Below are positions 6,326 through 12,940 of a stretch of 12,940 nucleotides of DNA, one piece after another. The notes under the pieces were generated by a model. The model was given only the letters and a program-made list of their open reading frames with translations. It did not search any database and was not told the origin of the DNA. Position numbers and translations under genes: made by a program. Source of the DNA: CAZGOM01 sp964527265 (GTDB lineage: Bacteria > Planctomycetota > Phycisphaerae > Phycisphaerales > Phycisphaeraceae); the NCBI GenBank assembly GCA_964527265.1, contig CAZGOM010000158.1:1-12940 (forward strand), given 5' to 3'. Position 1 is the stretch's first letter, and every line of letters begins with the position of its first letter.

Positions 6326-7261
6326 ATGTCGCATACAAGGTGTGTTGATTTTCGTGCATTTACCCTGATTGAACTTCTGGTTGTGATCAGCATTGTGTCG
6401 ATGCTCCTGGCGATCCTGCTGCCTGTGATCGGACAGGCGCGGGAGTCCGCGCGGCGTGCGATCTGTCTGGGGAACCAGCGGCAGTACGGGATTTCAGTGA
6501 CGGTGTATTCCAATGACGCCAAGGGCTATTACCCGGGTATTATTAGCCTGGGGCAGAACATGGGGCAGGACTGCAATCTGGCTGGGCACAACTTCAGTGC
6601 CGATCCGGCCTATCAGTGGGAATATGACGCCAATAAGGCCGCAGCGGAATACATTCCCAAGGGGATCACGGCGTGCCCTTCGGCCGACCCGCGATTCAAC
6701 GTGACCAAGAAGGAATGGACGCTGATTCCGGGGTATGGCACAGATGGGCTTTGGTGCGGGACGACGGATTATTCGTTGAAAGTGGGGTTTGGATCCAACC
6801 ATGTGGGCCTTGAGCCGTGGACTGGTTACAGCCCACTGCCGACCGCGGCCAACCTTTGGTCGCATCGTGGGTTTTACGACTCTAAGTGGCCCAGGCGGGG
6901 GAGTGGTTTTTTCCATAACTATCGTGTGGAGCAGACTAACGTGTATGGAACCAAGCCGATCAGTAATCGGTCCATTATGACGATGGACCGGGCGAGAGCG
7001 CCCCATATTCAAGACATGGATATCAATAACTCGGGGACCTATGCGATGTATCGCAGCAATCATGCCATGACGGGAGATCTGCGTGGGGCGGCGGAAGGTT
7101 CAAACGCGCTCTTAAGGGATCTTTCCGCTCGCTGGATGCATTTGGCGCCTATCTGGGGCCGGGCCAATCTTAGTGACAACCTTTATGGATATTCGGGTTA
7201 TGGCGAAGGTGCGCATGCTCAATATGTGGATGATGCCATTGCGCAGGAGTGGGCGCCGTGA
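6326..7261 (+). CDS. Pseudopilin-like protein with prepilin-type N-terminal methylation domain, copy B (311 aa)
   Basis: This is a tandem paralogue of the preceding gene, clearly more than half identical by eye over its length, with shared blocks such as NQRQYGISV, NDAKGYYPG, NKAAAEYIPK, TACPSADPR, GTTDYSLKVG and SARWMHLAPIWG. The leader MSHTRCVDFRAFTLIELLVV has Ala11 instead of Gly before the cleavage site, which is common in this phylum's proteins but generally less favoured by prepilin peptidase; E16 is kept. In the C-terminal motif the usual Asp-Gly is Asp-Leu (ALLRDLSARW), a departure from copy A. The middle region (residues about 75-95 and 170-190) has diverged most. The gene is full length with no frameshift, so it looks functional, perhaps specialised. 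Start at 6326 is set by the conserved leader and by alignment with copy A. Confidence 0.92.
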   Translation: MSHTRCVDFRAFTLIELLVVISIVSMLLAILLPVIGQARESARRAICLGNQRQYGISVTVYSNDAKGYYPGIISLGQNMGQDCNLAGHNFSADPAYQWEYDANKAAAEYIPKGITACPSADPRFNVTKKEWTLIPGYGTDGLWCGTTDYSLKVGFGSNHVGLEPWTGYSPLPTAANLWSHRGFYDSKWPRRGSGFFHNYRVEQTNVYGTKPISNRSIMTMDRARAPHIQDMDINNSGTYAMYRSNHAMTGDLRGAAEGSNALLRDLSARWMHLAPIWGRANLSDNLYGYSGYGEGAHAQYVDDAIAQEWAP

Positions 7262-7450
7262 GCGTTTGAAGATTCATATTCCAGGGTGCCTCAACGGATT
7301 TAGAGGGGCTCGGGCTTGAACCTGAGACCAATTGCCCTTACCCTTATTTCACATTCGCGCGTATGCGTGATTTGTTTCCTGACGAAATGGGCGGTGGTCG
7401 GGAATGTACCGGTTTATAGTCGGGGATTTTCTACAAAGGCAGTTGCAACC

Positions 7451-8248
7451 ATGACCGTTGAAATCAACCTCCAGCAGCTTGAAGACGAAGGCTACACGGT
7501 AGTCAAAAACTTTTTGGACCCGGTGGTGACGGCGGCGATTCGCGACCGGATGGACTTTTTGCTTGGGCCTGTTGCCGAGCCGGACAAAAAGCCGGAGAAC
7601 GCGATCCGGATGCTGAGGCATCCGATTCCCGGGCAAATGATGGGGCCACTTGCGGCCAACCCGCGGCTGATCAATGCAGCGCAGACGATTCTCCGGGTGG
7701 ATAACCCGTCGGATCTGCGGCTTTTGGAACAGGTGTTTATCCGGACGGATCCGGCCAACCCGCCTTATGAAGTGGGGGGATGGCATATCGACATGGCGTT
7801 TAATGAGAGCCAGTACAACCGGACGCCGCGCTACACGTATTACCACATGGTTCATTGCTGCAACACGGTGCCGGCGGGTGGCGGTGCATTTACGATTGTG
7901 CCCGGGTCGCACAAACTGACCTACGCGGCGACGAAGGATTTGCACACGGCCGAGGAGTTGAAGGCATTTCAGAAGGATGTCATCAAGCGTGCGGGGATCG
8001 ATGTGAGCAAGATGAAGCCCGTGCTGGCGGAGGATGGGGATCTCTTGATTTTCAATCCGATGGCGCTGCACAGTGCGTCGAAGAATTCGACGAATGTGCC
8101 ACGGTATGTCTACTTTGCTTCGTTCCGGCACAAGGATGCGGCGTTCCTGAATGCGGAATTGAAAGTATCGCCCACGAAACCGAATTATCACCCGGATTTT
8201 GCGAAGTGGTTCCCGCCGCACTTGAAGGATCTGGTGCAGCAGCCTTGA
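7451..8248 (+). CDS. Phytanoyl-CoA dioxygenase (PhyH) family Fe(II)/2-oxoglutarate oxygenase (265 aa)
   Basis: A cytoplasmic non-haem iron oxygenase of the PhyH family, which couples 2-oxoglutarate decarboxylation to hydroxylation of a substrate. Visible features are the N-terminal 'EDEGYTVVKNFLDP' (11-23), the iron-binding HxD in GGWHIDMAF (H112, D114), the GGGAFTIVPGSHK block (143-155), the distal iron histidine H207 (MALHSAS) and R218, placed to bind the 2-oxoglutarate carboxylate. All three iron ligands are intact and the length is normal. The ATG at 7451 follows AAAGG about ten bases upstream; the frame extends to 7316, but those residues match nothing in the family. TATAGT at 7415-7420 is a possible -10. 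The substrate is not predictable: family members act on acyl-CoAs, ectoine, antibiotics and others. It stands alone, bounded by a 3' hairpin. Confidence 0.92.
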   Translation: MTVEINLQQLEDEGYTVVKNFLDPVVTAAIRDRMDFLLGPVAEPDKKPENAIRMLRHPIPGQMMGPLAANPRLINAAQTILRVDNPSDLRLLEQVFIRTDPANPPYEVGGWHIDMAFNESQYNRTPRYTYYHMVHCCNTVPAGGGAFTIVPGSHKLTYAATKDLHTAEELKAFQKDVIKRAGIDVSKMKPVLAEDGDLLIFNPMALHSASKNSTNVPRYVYFASFRHKDAAFLNAELKVSPTKPNYHPDFAKWFPPHLKDLVQQP

Positions 8249-8277
8249 GAGGCTGTAAGTGAAACTGGGAATATTGG

Positions 8278-8307
8278 CAGGGGCAGGCTTTTTGGAGCCT
8301 GCCCCTG
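8278..8307 (+). terminator. Strong hairpin terminator candidate after the PhyH-family gene
   Basis: CAGGGGCAGGCT (8278-8289) and AGCCTGCCCCTG (8296-8307) form a perfect 12-bp stem with the six-base loop TTTTGG, 29 bases after the stop codon. The following bases, TGCTTTGGGGG, give only a weak T-tract, so termination may be partial or helped by factors. Confidence 0.7.
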
Positions 8308-8344
8308 TGCTTTGGGGGCTGATTCTTCTGCACGGTGGGCGGTG

Positions 8345-10201
8345 ATGAAGTATTATCCGGAAATGGCTGAATTAGTAACCAAAACAACGTTTTTGCGGCA
8401 CTGGCTGGCTTTGGCCAGTGTGATTGTTTTGTCTTTCACGGGAGTGACTGCGTGGGCTCAGGAGTCAACTGCGGCGCCTGTGCCCGCGGCGACCGCGCCT
8501 GCCGGGGAAGCACCCATGCCGCCGCCGGGGATGCCGGGCGGGGCAATGGGAGAGGAGAATGCGTCGATACCCACGACGCAGGAGGCGCAAAAGCGCGGGC
8601 CTGATCTGGCTGCGCCCATTGTGCCCCAGCCGCTGGGGACGCAGATTCAAAGCCAGAGTCAGGAAGCCGTCGAAAAGGTTGTGGCGCATGCAGAGGAGCA
8701 TGAGAAGGGCCATGCGGCGCCGCACTGGCTGTGGATTTTGCCGTTTGTGGTGCTGCTGGGTTCGATTGCGCTTGGGCCGCTGATCAACGCGCACTGGTGG
8801 GAGCACAACTTCCATTATTTTGCAATCGGGCTTGGGCTGGTGACGGGCGTTTATTACCTGTTTTTCCATGGTGACAGCCATCCGTGGTTCCACGCGATGA
8901 TCGAGTATGTCAGCTTCATCGCGCTCCTGGCATCGCTGTACATCGTTTCGGGGGGGATTGTGATCCAAGTGGGGTCGCGCGCGACGCCGATGGCCAACAC
9001 GGCGCTGCTCTTGGTGGGTGCGGTTGTGGCGAACATCTTTGGGACCACGGGGGCATCGATGCTCTTGATCAGGCCGTTCATCCGGATGAACAAGGGGCAC
9101 ATCAAGCCGTATCACGTGGTATTTTTCATCTTCGTGGTATCCAACCTGGGCGGCTCGCTGACGCCCATCGGGGATCCGCCGCTGTTCTTGGGTTACCTGC
9201 AGGGCATTCCGTTTTTCTGGACGTTGACGCACTTGTGGCCGCTTTGGGCGTTTGCGGTGGGGGCGCTGTTGGTGATGTTCTTTGTGATCGACACGCTGGA
9301 TCACAAGAAGACGGAGCGGACGCATGGGGATGACCCCGGGTCGGTGGTGAAGATCACGGGGTTTGCGAATTTCATTTTGATCGGCGTGGTGCTGGTGGGT
9401 GTGTTCAGGCCGAGCTTGTTTGACTATGTGGCGCTCATCAAAGCCGGTGCGGCGACAGGGGCGGATTATGCCGGGCTGCTGATTTCGCGTGAAGTGCTGA
9501 TGATCGGCGCGGCGGTGGTTTCACTGCTGACGACGGCGAAGGTGATTCACGAGCGCAACCAGTTCACGTGGGGGCCGATCCGGGAGGTGGCGATCATCTT
9601 CATCGGGATTTTCTCGACAATGGTGCCGGCGCTGGCATGGCTGGAGACCAATGCCAGCAAGGGGGACAACGCGATCCCGCTGAAGACGCCAGGGCAGTAT
9701 TACTATGCGACGGGCGTGCTTTCATCGGTGCTGGACAACGCGCCGACCTATTTGGTTTTTTTGACGACGCGGCTGAGCATGCTGGATCAGGCGCATGTGG
9801 ATCAGGCGGAAGCTGAGATCGCCCGAATGACCAAGGAGCAGAAATTGCAGTGGGACCCGGCGGGCAAGCCTGAGCCGGTGGTGAAGGCGGTGGAAGAGAT
9901 GATTGAGGACCACCCGGACCACATTTTGAGCGGCAAGGTGAACCGGCGAGAGGTGGAATTGGCATTTTTGCTGGGAAACCTGGCGCTGAATGCGTTTATC
10001 GTGGCGGTGTCCGCGGGCGCGGTGTTCTTTGGCGCGGCGACGTATATCGGGAATGGCCCCAACTTCATGGTGAAGTCGATTGCCGAGAGCTCGGGTGTGA
10101 AGATGCCGAGCTTCTTTGGGTATATCGGCTGGTACACCTTGCCGTTCCTGGTGCCGATATTGGTGGCGGTGTGGGTGATTTTCTTTGTGATATTTGTATA
10201 G
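8345..10201 (+). CDS. Sodium:proton antiporter-like membrane transporter (NhaD / CitMHS_2 type, 618 aa)
   Basis: A polytopic inner-membrane ion transporter of the ion-transporter superfamily, likely exchanging Na+ for H+. Hallmarks are GTTGASMLLIRPFIRMNK (233-250) and SNLGGSLTPIGDPPLFLG (266-283), the paired re-entrant/helix motifs of the NhaD/CitMHS_2 group, amid about ten or more hydrophobic helices from residue 128 on. Unusual parts: an N-terminal signal-like helix (about 17-38, ending AWA|QES), then a long Pro/Ala/Gln-rich segment (39-125, His/Glu-rich near 114-127) that is probably periplasmic; and a charged loop at about 475-540 containing Asp, Glu, Lys and Pro between late helices. The family is usually nearer 450-500 residues, so these extensions explain the size. 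The start could also be the ATG at 8363; neither has a good Shine-Dalgarno sequence. The ion specificity is inferred from family annotation. hemL follows 52 bases downstream. Confidence 0.88.
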   Translation: MKYYPEMAELVTKTTFLRHWLALASVIVLSFTGVTAWAQESTAAPVPAATAPAGEAPMPPPGMPGGAMGEENASIPTTQEAQKRGPDLAAPIVPQPLGTQIQSQSQEAVEKVVAHAEEHEKGHAAPHWLWILPFVVLLGSIALGPLINAHWWEHNFHYFAIGLGLVTGVYYLFFHGDSHPWFHAMIEYVSFIALLASLYIVSGGIVIQVGSRATPMANTALLLVGAVVANIFGTTGASMLLIRPFIRMNKGHIKPYHVVFFIFVVSNLGGSLTPIGDPPLFLGYLQGIPFFWTLTHLWPLWAFAVGALLVMFFVIDTLDHKKTERTHGDDPGSVVKITGFANFILIGVVLVGVFRPSLFDYVALIKAGAATGADYAGLLISREVLMIGAAVVSLLTTAKVIHERNQFTWGPIREVAIIFIGIFSTMVPALAWLETNASKGDNAIPLKTPGQYYYATGVLSSVLDNAPTYLVFLTTRLSMLDQAHVDQAEAEIARMTKEQKLQWDPAGKPEPVVKAVEEMIEDHPDHILSGKVNRREVELAFLLGNLALNAFIVAVSAGAVFFGAATYIGNGPNFMVKSIAESSGVKMPSFFGYIGWYTLPFLVPILVAVWVIFFVIFV

Positions 10202-10253
10202 TGCGCGTTGTTTCTATTTTTAACTCCTTACTTTGAAACAGTTAACAGTCACC

Positions 10254-11579
10254 ATGGCCAAGAAGAAAGTCACCAGTCGTTACGCCAAGTCGGAAGCCGC
10301 ATTTGCGAGGGCGCAGAAAGTGATGCCCGGGGGCGTGAGCTCTCCGGTACGCGCGTACAAGGCGGTGGGGCGGCAGCCGATTTTCATCAAGAAGGGGCTG
10401 GGCGCGTGGGTGACGGATCTGGATGGGAATGATTTCGTTGATTACGTGATGAGCTATGGTCCGCACTTGCTGGGGCATATGCCTGAGTCGATCAAGGTTT
10501 CTCTGATGAAGGCGCTTGAGCACTCAACGAGCTTTGGCATGCCCAGCGAGGCGGAAAGTGAACTGGCTGAGCTGGTGACTCAGGCGGTGCCTTCGATTGA
10601 GAAGGTGCGTTTTGTGAATTCGGGGACAGAAGCGGTGATGTCCGCGGTGCGGCTGGCGCGGGCCGCGACAGGGCGCAACAAGATCATCAAATGCACGGGC
10701 TGCTACCACGGGCACATGGATGCGCTGCTGGTGGAGGCGGGATCTGGTGCGACGACGCTGGGGGTGCCGAGTTCGGCGGGGGTGCCGGCGGCAGTGACGG
10801 GAAACACGGTGCTCGTGCCGTTCAATGATCTGGCTGCAGTTGAAAAGGCGTTTAACGAGCACGGCAAGGAAATAGCGTCAATGGTGGTGGAGCCGATCGC
10901 CGGGAACATGGGGACGGTGCCGCCGGAGCCGGGCTACCTGGAAGGATTGCGGGCGCTTTGCACCAAGCACGGGGCGCTTTTGATGTTTGATGAAGTGATG
11001 ACGGGGTTCCGGGTGGGGTACGGCGGGGCGCAGGGGCTGTATGGCGTGAAGCCTGACATTACCTGCCTGGGGAAGATTCTTGGCGCGGGTCTGCCCTGCG
11101 CGGCATACGGCGGGCCGGCCGCGCTGATGAAGAACGTGGCGCCAGAGGGGCCGATGTACCAGGCGGGGACGCTGTCGGGAAACCCGCTGGCGATGGCAGC
11201 GGGAATCACAATGCTGGAAACACTGCGTGACCCGGCGATTTATGCGCAGCTTGAAGCGGCCGGGCAGGCGCTGGAGCAGGGCTTGCTGCGGGCGTCTTCA
11301 AGCGCGGGCGTGAAGGTGTCGATCACGCGGGTGGGATCCATGATTACGCCGTTTTTCCTGAGCAGTGCGCCCAGGAACTACGAAGAAGCGACCAAGGCGG
11401 ATACGAAAATGTTTGCGACGTTTTTCCGTGCGATGCTGGACCATGGGGTGGTTTTGGCCCCCAGCCAGTATGAAACCTGGTTTTTGAGCACGGCACATGA
11501 TGAGGAAGCGCTGACGGAGACGCTGGAGGCGGCGCATGCCGCATTTGATGCGGTGCATGCGTCGCATACCCTTGGCTGA
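10254..11579 (+). CDS. hemL: Glutamate-1-semialdehyde 2,1-aminomutase (441 aa)
   Basis: A pyridoxal-phosphate enzyme of class-III aminotransferase fold that converts glutamate-1-semialdehyde to 5-aminolevulinate, the last step of the C5 route to haem and other tetrapyrroles, in the cytoplasm. The N-terminal 'AQKVMPGGVSSPVRAYKAVG' (20-39) is diagnostic for the enzyme. NSGTEAVMSAVRLAR (122-136) and YHGHMDALLVEAGSGA (151-166) form the cofactor and gating regions; FDEVMTGFR (245-253) holds the PLP-binding Asp246; K274 in CLGKILGAGLP is the Schiff-base lysine. The C-terminal VGSM and FF residues are present. The length is slightly above the usual 425-430. The ATG at 10254 is chosen because MAKKKVTSRYAKSE aligns with the family; no Shine-Dalgarno sequence is visible. 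It may be read from the transporter's transcript or its own promoter in the 52-base gap. Confidence 0.97.
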   Translation: MAKKKVTSRYAKSEAAFARAQKVMPGGVSSPVRAYKAVGRQPIFIKKGLGAWVTDLDGNDFVDYVMSYGPHLLGHMPESIKVSLMKALEHSTSFGMPSEAESELAELVTQAVPSIEKVRFVNSGTEAVMSAVRLARAATGRNKIIKCTGCYHGHMDALLVEAGSGATTLGVPSSAGVPAAVTGNTVLVPFNDLAAVEKAFNEHGKEIASMVVEPIAGNMGTVPPEPGYLEGLRALCTKHGALLMFDEVMTGFRVGYGGAQGLYGVKPDITCLGKILGAGLPCAAYGGPAALMKNVAPEGPMYQAGTLSGNPLAMAAGITMLETLRDPAIYAQLEAAGQALEQGLLRASSSAGVKVSITRVGSMITPFFLSSAPRNYEEATKADTKMFATFFRAMLDHGVVLAPSQYETWFLSTAHDEEALTETLEAAHAAFDAVHASHTLG

Positions 11580-11766
11580 ACGGTGTTTATGAGTGTGTTT
11601 GGGGAAGGTCAATCAGTAAAAGATTGATGAAGACCTAGGGGATTGGACGATAATTAAAAAGACGGATGTGGATTACCTGTCATTTACGCACCGCGTATGT
11701 ACAGAAAGTTCATTTTCGTGGAAACGGGAGGGTGTGGGATTACTCCCCACCGTTCCCCCCGCTGTC
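11580..11766. other. Start of the 400-bp hemL-mraZ intergenic region: stem-loops, no gene
   Basis: No credible open frame. A stem TCAATC/GATTGA (11609-11614 with 11622-11627), flanked by AGGTC and GACCT, lies about 30 bases after hemL and could be its 3' end, though no T-tract follows. A second hairpin, GGTG-t-GGGA with TCCCCACC (11731-11739 with 11744-11751), is followed by CGTTCCCCCC. Neither is a textbook terminator. The rest of the gap holds the mraZ control region. Confidence 0.4.
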
Positions 11767-11915
11767 AAGTGGGATATGGTCAGTTGTGTAAGCATTTAAT
11801 TTAAATGGGCTTATATAAATGCAAGTGGGTTTGGCGTCCGATAATGTTTTCCACAAGTGGGTTGCAGTGTAGGGCTGTGGGACAAAAAGTGGGTCAAAGT
11901 GTTGTAAAGTGGGGA
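11767..11915 (+). promoter_or_regulatory. MraZ operator: array of GTG-centred boxes with 10-bp period
   Basis: AAAGTG occurs at 11886, 11896 and 11906, exactly ten bases apart. Just before, GTG centres at 11857, 11867 and 11877 (AAGTGGG, CAGTG, CTGTGGG) form a second triplet with the same 10-base period and the same order GTGGG, GTGT, GTGGG. Two isolated AAGTGGG copies lie at 11767 and 11823. MraZ is known to bind repeated TGGG-type boxes in Escherichia coli and AAAGTG boxes in Mollicutes, both with a period of one helical turn; this array combines the two. It lies 65-125 bases upstream of mraZ, fitting autoregulation. Confidence 0.8.
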
Positions 11916-11929
11916 AGATCGGTTATCCT
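11902..11929 (+). promoter_or_regulatory. Possible mraZ promoter overlapping the last MraZ box
   Basis: TTGTAA (11902-11907), a 16-base spacer and TATCCT (11924-11929) form a modest sigma-70-like promoter. Its -35 element overlaps the last AAAGTG box (11906-11911), so a bound MraZ would block it. The leader downstream has a small CACCTG/CAGGTG hairpin (11938-11943 with 11953-11958) before the ribosome site. The match is weak and the AT-rich stretch at 11793-11822 could hold another start. Confidence 0.35.
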
Positions 11930-11979
11930 GTAGGAGTCACCTGGGAATTGCACAGGTGGCACCTGACAGGAATAGCGCC

Positions 11980-12492
11980 GTGCGCGTCTTCTTCACCGGA
12001 ACTTACGAGTACACCATCGACGGCAAAGGCCGCCTGGCGATACCCGCGGAGATCCGGGCGCAGATCACGCACTCAAGCCTGGGCAACCCGGCCGGACCGC
12101 AGTTCCTGCATGTGACCTTGGGGCCAAAGAACAACTTGTGCTTGTACACCGACGTTGAGTTTCAACGGCTCGCCGAGTCTCTGGATAAGAGCTCGATGGA
12201 CCCGGACGAACTCGAACAGTTCGAGGACATGTTTTTCGGAAGCGCCAGGCGCGTGGAGATCGATTCGCAGGGGAGGATTTTGATTCCCGACCAGCTTTTG
12301 ATCGATACGGGTCTGAACAAGGGGAAGGTTGCGCTGGTGGGTAAGCGTGATCATATGGAGATTCACAACCTGGAGGCCTGGCAGAACCATCGCAAGAAGG
12401 TTCTGGAGACCAACCCAGGAGTGCTTAATACGCGGCGGGTCTTGCAGATGGCTGAGGAATCAGGTTCGGCGGGCGCAAAGGCGCAGGCCTGA
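11980..12492 (+). CDS. mraZ: Transcriptional regulator MraZ (170 aa)
   Basis: MraZ is a ring-forming DNA-binding protein, normally the first gene of the division and cell-wall (dcw) cluster, where it controls its own transcript. Two SpoVT-AbrB-type domains are visible with the signature DxxGR: DGKGRLAIPAEIR (14-26) and DSQGRILIPDQLL (95-107). The protein is a little longer than the usual 140-150 residues, from a short insert near 31-42 and a C-terminal tail after about residue 140. The GTG at 11980 is chosen: it is preceded by AGGAA with eight bases of spacing and gives MRVFFTGTYEYTIDGKGR, matching the family start. A GTG at 11956 would add eight residues without a good ribosome site. An array of MraZ boxes lies upstream. 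The expected next gene, rsmH, does not follow at once; about 400 bases of structured non-coding sequence and a terminator come first. Confidence 0.95.
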   Translation: MRVFFTGTYEYTIDGKGRLAIPAEIRAQITHSSLGNPAGPQFLHVTLGPKNNLCLYTDVEFQRLAESLDKSSMDPDELEQFEDMFFGSARRVEIDSQGRILIPDQLLIDTGLNKGKVALVGKRDHMEIHNLEAWQNHRKKVLETNPGVLNTRRVLQMAEESGSAGAKAQA

Positions 12493-12545
12493 GGAAAACG
12501 GCCAGGAAACAGGCAATTGCCGGGAAAGGATTCCCGGTGGCAGCG

Positions 12546-12935
12546 CGGGGTGTAACGGAACGGACTCCAAGCTTTATTGGCCTTCAGAGGCGAAAGGAAG
12601 GTTGACAGGTTCACAGGCATGATCGGTCCACGGGCGACAGGACCTTTACCCAATTTGGTGACAGAATGGTTTGCGGCGGTTCAAGGACGGACCAAGACAG
12701 ACCACTAGGTGTGGAGGCAAGATCGGAGCTCAGCGAACTTAATTCTACTGAGGAGTCACCAAAACAAGGTAATAGACCCGGGACGACAACGCTTGAGAAG
12801 GTTTTAAAGGCAGGATGCCTGAAAAGACTTTCACCCACATTGATTTGAGGCATGAACCTGAACAAAGCGCTTTGCACGGATGCGAGTCACCCCGAGATCA
12901 AGAAAACACCCCCGCCGCCTCGCGGGGGTGTTTTC
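12546..12935 (+). ncRNA. Candidate structured non-coding RNA of unknown class, about 390 nt
   Basis: Between mraZ and the right edge there is no credible protein frame, but the plus strand folds by hand into one nested architecture. Closing helix CGGGGTG/CACCCCG (12546-12552 with 12888-12894); then ACTC/GAGT (12564-12567 with 12884-12887); GCgAAAG/CTTTGC (12590-12596 with 12870-12875); CAGGTTCA/TGAACCTG (12606-12613 with 12853-12860). Inside are a long branched arm, GTCCaCGGG/CCCGGGAC (12626-12634 with 12777-12784), TTACC/GGTAA (12646-12650 with 12768-12772), TTTGGTGAC/GTCACCAAA (12654-12662 with 12755-12763), AGAAT/ATTCT (12663-12667 with 12742-12746) and GTTTGC/GCGAAC (12669-12674 with 12733-12738), plus a stem-loop at 12797-12832. 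A perfect terminator follows. No RNase P, tmRNA, SRP or 6S signature is seen. It may be a separate RNA, the mraZ 3' end or an attenuator. The exact 5' end is unknown. Confidence 0.55.
12902..12935 (+). terminator. Perfect 14-bp intrinsic terminator hairpin
   Basis: GAAAACACCCCCGC (12902-12915) and GCGGGGGTGTTTTC (12922-12935) are exact reverse complements around the six-base loop CGCCTC. The GC core is flanked by an A-run and a T-run, the classical form of an intrinsic terminator that can work in both directions. It ends the structured region after mraZ and separates it from whatever follows outside the window. Confidence 0.92.
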
Positions 12936-12940
12936 GCTTT

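Noticed and set aside
7309..7326. CTCGGG/CCTGAG hairpin as terminator of the second pseudopilin gene
   Set aside because: Only six pairs with one wobble and no T-tract; too weak to list as a feature.
11847..11855. DnaA-box-like TTTTCCACA
   Set aside because: One mismatch to TTATCCACA and a single copy; it overlaps an MraZ box, and no origin features or dnaA/dnaN genes are near.
11855..11915. CRISPR-like or satellite periodic repeat
   Set aside because: The 10-base period with short degenerate boxes is far too short for CRISPR and is better explained as a protein-binding array before mraZ.
12611..12877. 88-residue minus-strand frame in the region after mraZ
   Set aside because: Low-complexity Ser/Leu/Pro composition with no recognisable domain; the same bases are accounted for by nested RNA helices.
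12546..12901. RNase P RNA, tmRNA, SRP RNA or group I intron
   Set aside because: The size fits RNase P, but the invariant core sequences of each family were not found. AATTGCCGGGAAA and AAGGTAATAGACC recall group I intron core elements only loosely and no P7 pairing could be made.

Overview
The window looks like part of a GC-rich bacterial chromosome, most likely Planctomycetota (Phycisphaerae-like) or a PVC-superphylum relative. The reasons are two large secreted pseudopilin-like proteins of the kind these phyla carry in numbers (prepilin-type N-terminus, bulky C-terminal domain), few strong Shine-Dalgarno sites, and the family mix. This placement is an inference from family content; no rRNA or tRNA gene is present to confirm it.

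Layout. At the left edge a DUF309 gene leaves the window on the minus strand (1-142). Divergent from it is an unrecognised single-pass membrane protein (291-1316). A GC-rich hairpin (1425-1451) separates it from a convergent minus-strand pair: a membrane-anchored double zinc-ribbon protein (1455-2558) and an SPFH-domain protein with a C-terminal GYF_2 domain (2876-4009). These resemble the YdjG/YdjI partners of Bacillus, but no PspA or YdjH is visible. The 317-bp gap between them holds a dispersed-type repeat and a long imperfect hairpin. Divergently transcribed are an SDR oxidoreductase (4304-5071) and two tandem paralogous pseudopilin-like genes (5232-6182, 6326-7261), whose upstream leaders are also duplicated. 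A phytanoyl-CoA dioxygenase-family enzyme (7451-8248) with a strong hairpin terminator follows, then an NhaD-like/CitMHS_2 ion antiporter (8345-10201), hemL (10254-11579) and mraZ (11980-12492).

The two most interesting non-coding regions are on the right. Upstream of mraZ is an array of GTG-centred boxes with 10-bp spacing (two triplets plus two isolated copies), matching known MraZ operators and implying autoregulation of the division/cell-wall cluster. Downstream of mraZ, instead of rsmH, lie about 390 nt without a credible protein gene. They can be folded by eye into one long, fully nested set of helices that ends in a perfect 14-bp terminator hairpin. I recognise no known RNA family there, so it is the best candidate for an undescribed structured RNA in this window.

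Apart from the zinc-ribbon/SPFH pair and the twin pseudopilins, neighbouring genes have no obvious shared pathway; most of the window is ordinary housekeeping and accessory sequence.
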